Shown: positions 6,601 to 6,654 of the stretch, one piece after another | Numbering within the stretch: position 1 is the first letter of the stretch | Layout of the letters: every line of letters starts with the position of its first letter | Assembly: GCA_029858245.1 (NCBI GenBank) | Contig: JAOUFL010000131.1 | Span: 1-6,654, forward strand | Length of the DNA stretch: 6,654 bases | Reading direction: 5' to 3' | Source: Candidatus Zixiibacteriota bacterium | GTDB lineage: Bacteria; Zixibacteria; MSB-5A5; RBG-16-43-9 | Made by a program: the position numbers and the translations under genes | Notes under the pieces: model-generated | What the model was told of the DNA's origin: nothing | The model's input: the letters and a program-made list of their open reading frames with translations, nothing else | Databases searched by the model: none

Positions 6601-6654
6601 CGCTTGAGTAACTATTCCATCTTCCGGTTGGACTTCGATAATAAGCATTGCCTG
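3635..6654 (-). CDS. Secreted polysaccharide-deacetylase-like protein with five beta-sandwich repeats and a C-terminal dockerin; 5' end beyond the right edge
   Basis: The frame is open from the right edge to TGA at 3637-3635, giving 1005 visible residues. An ATG at 6523 is internal: 43 more in-frame residues precede it and no signal peptide follows it. Numbering from that Met, the first roughly 295 residues look like a NodB-type carbohydrate esterase barrel. It has TIDSD (2-6, a D-x-D variant of TFDDG), HTVGH (97-101, the H-[ST]-x-x-H metal motif), WTSHSGN (136-142) and a late IYYTHFG (251-257) plus GLWIPNTKEIL (281-291). Residues about 296-400 seem to form an accessory beta domain. Five repeats of about 91-103 residues fill 405-890, alternating A-B-A-B-A. 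A dockerin ends the protein (897-962). The likely role is an extracellular or surface enzyme removing acyl groups from a polysaccharide; the substrate is unknown. Repeats and dockerin are clear; the deacetylase assignment rests on short motifs. The true start and secretion signal lie outside the window. Confidence 0.85.
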   Translation of the reverse strand, partial: GNAYYRSPTGRWNSYSSDLNFLTIKDKYSLVAIRRLPWNYKGVMTIDSDIDYTSAPSYMDSLGRFLQTGEEVGGRWGKGVNGKIAAGMLWFWNTGKEIEDSLGTFGEQIPFYFHGADTLSRYWGDSLDSWIQRGWIASMHTVGHTGYSGGPGLDSSHVFKALNYMQNHGLEKIYKAGVWTSHSGNYINTLNYGADPGTPYYHVTKTFAPNNFKFNWDAALQENWYLSYYDIRSISDSLNVAQVVFQPNTFPDGITRFYRFKRNGNWNSAVPEQTYNWFNTAIANSVTNNWHIYIYYTHFGRNNGLTPASIDSIRAVHQLKDSLGLWIPNTKEILNQQAAAAFAQIKVEYINGKRTLNITSLKDWSWGSHIPDPEELYYLTFNCFESESLDVVINGTTRLETQKDSNIIEVQPEWSGYGNVKVPMYWTANKNRKFDKLMVVPGEPEPINHPPALTLQDTSFALCEPESVCFNLLATDPDSAEVLTIEKLSGPGNFNIMPGTSPLNALHCFIPQDLDSTYLFVFRVTDFSGAFDEESSYVHIRLNQSPILNLPGDIDTLLCNVGDSIYVTVTGEDSDTGETLSLEKIFSKGELLPANPISGISPISANFLWKPEYSDTLDNPHPIIFRLTDSCGKEAEDTLLISISFNHTPVLTLPADTDYNLCAVETICFNQISAIDSDVNDSVIIQKLSGPGEFDPGSGLCCFVPLSNDSNYVFIFQAQDRCGAFAQDTLNLTVRLNQAPVLILPAETSYKLCFPGDSVYFEIFPYDPGDSLSLTKLSLEGELKPQEPIIGTDSLYGIFVWHPEESDTLSNPHLMIFQVNDKCGLLKTDTVRIWIEFNHPPVLTSDDSSYALCEDSTVCFNHLVGIDSDPGDSLSLELVSGPKCLFLTTMINPTTIAGFTCFLTSGDSVYTFIFELKDRCGALDSDTVNIEITPPVNLLRGDLNGDKKVSVSDVVFMINYLFKKGPPPTSCYKAGDANCDSQVTVSDVVYLINYLFRGGPSSCPQ
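3638..3835 (-). other. Region encoding a type I dockerin domain
   Basis: Residues 897-962 (counted from the internal Met at 6523) hold two EF-hand-like calcium loops, each followed by a helix. Loop 1 uses Asp899, Asn901, Asp903 and Asp910 (DLNGDKKVSVSD), then VVFMINYLFKKG. Loop 2 uses Asp933, Asn935, Asp937 and Asp944 (DANCDSQVTVSD), then VVYLINYLFRGG. The two halves are clearly an internal duplication. Dockerins bind cohesin domains; none is encoded in this window. The protein ends 18 residues past the second loop, so the domain is intact. Confidence 0.9.
3854..5311 (-). repeat. Five tandem beta-sandwich repeats in A-B-A-B-A order
   Basis: The units are A1 5311-5027, B1 5026-4718, A2 4717-4445, B2 4444-4142 and A3 4141-3854. 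Each begins N-[HQ]-x-P-[AIV]-L and has a central acidic 'D.D...L....' stretch and a late 'F...D.CG' strand; A1 has FSG at that last point. A units begin NH, carry LC-x5-CF near the start and a second CF strand later. B units begin NQ, have only the first of those cysteines, and share a 'G-x-L-x-P ... SDTL-x-NPH' segment that A units lack. The fold is inferred to be Ig- or cadherin-like. The repeats probably act as a spacer or binding stalk between the enzyme domain and the dockerin. Confidence 0.85.

Overview
The window carries two complete genes and two genes cut by its edges. From left to right they are: an HtrA/DegP-type serine protease on the minus strand (cut at the left edge); a divergent promoter region; a full-length two-PDZ HtrA protease and a primary-type sigma-70 factor in tandem on the plus strand, ending at a strong terminator; and a very long secreted protein on the minus strand (cut at the right edge). 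No RNA genes, mobile elements or CRISPR arrays were seen.

Organism. The sigma factor is compact (284 aa, no region 1.1) and resembles the primary sigma factors of the Bacteroidetes/Chlorobi/FCB superphylum. The large secreted protein has disulfide-type beta-sandwich repeats opening with 'N-[HQ]-x-P-[VAI]-L', and a dockerin whose two halves read 'SDVV[FY][ML]INYLF'. From memory, this combination is common in candidate phylum Zixibacteria and related uncultured FCB bacteria. The two visible promoters, however, match the classical TTGACA/TATAAT consensus, not the TAnnTTTG promoter of true Bacteroidetes. My best guess is an uncultured FCB-group bacterium such as Zixibacteria. This is inference, not proof.

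Layout. Bases 1-740 (minus) hold the N-terminal 246 residues of an HtrA-like protease with an intact His-Asp-Ser triad, stopping where its PDZ domain would begin. Bases 741-985 are an AT-rich divergent spacer with one near-consensus sigma-70 promoter facing each way, each with a 16-nt spacer. Bases 986-2521 encode a membrane-anchored HtrA with two PDZ domains. Fourteen bases later, a TTG-started rpoD-like gene (2536-3390) follows with its own Shine-Dalgarno, and a 13-bp GC-rich hairpin with a T-tract (3414-3454) closes the unit. Bases 3635-6654 (minus) are one open frame. It encodes a polysaccharide-deacetylase-like catalytic domain, then five beta-sandwich repeats in strictly alternating A-B-A-B-A order, then a C-terminal type I dockerin.

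How they fit together. The two HtrA proteases probably share envelope protein quality control. The transcriptional coupling of one of them to what looks like the housekeeping sigma factor is the most notable gene-order feature. The secreted deacetylase-like/dockerin protein, transcribed convergently, is functionally separate and likely acts on extracellular or cell-wall carbohydrate. I see no strong evidence for a wholly new system. The best leads are the htrA-rpoD transcription unit, the alternating repeat array and the dockerin-bearing deacetylase.
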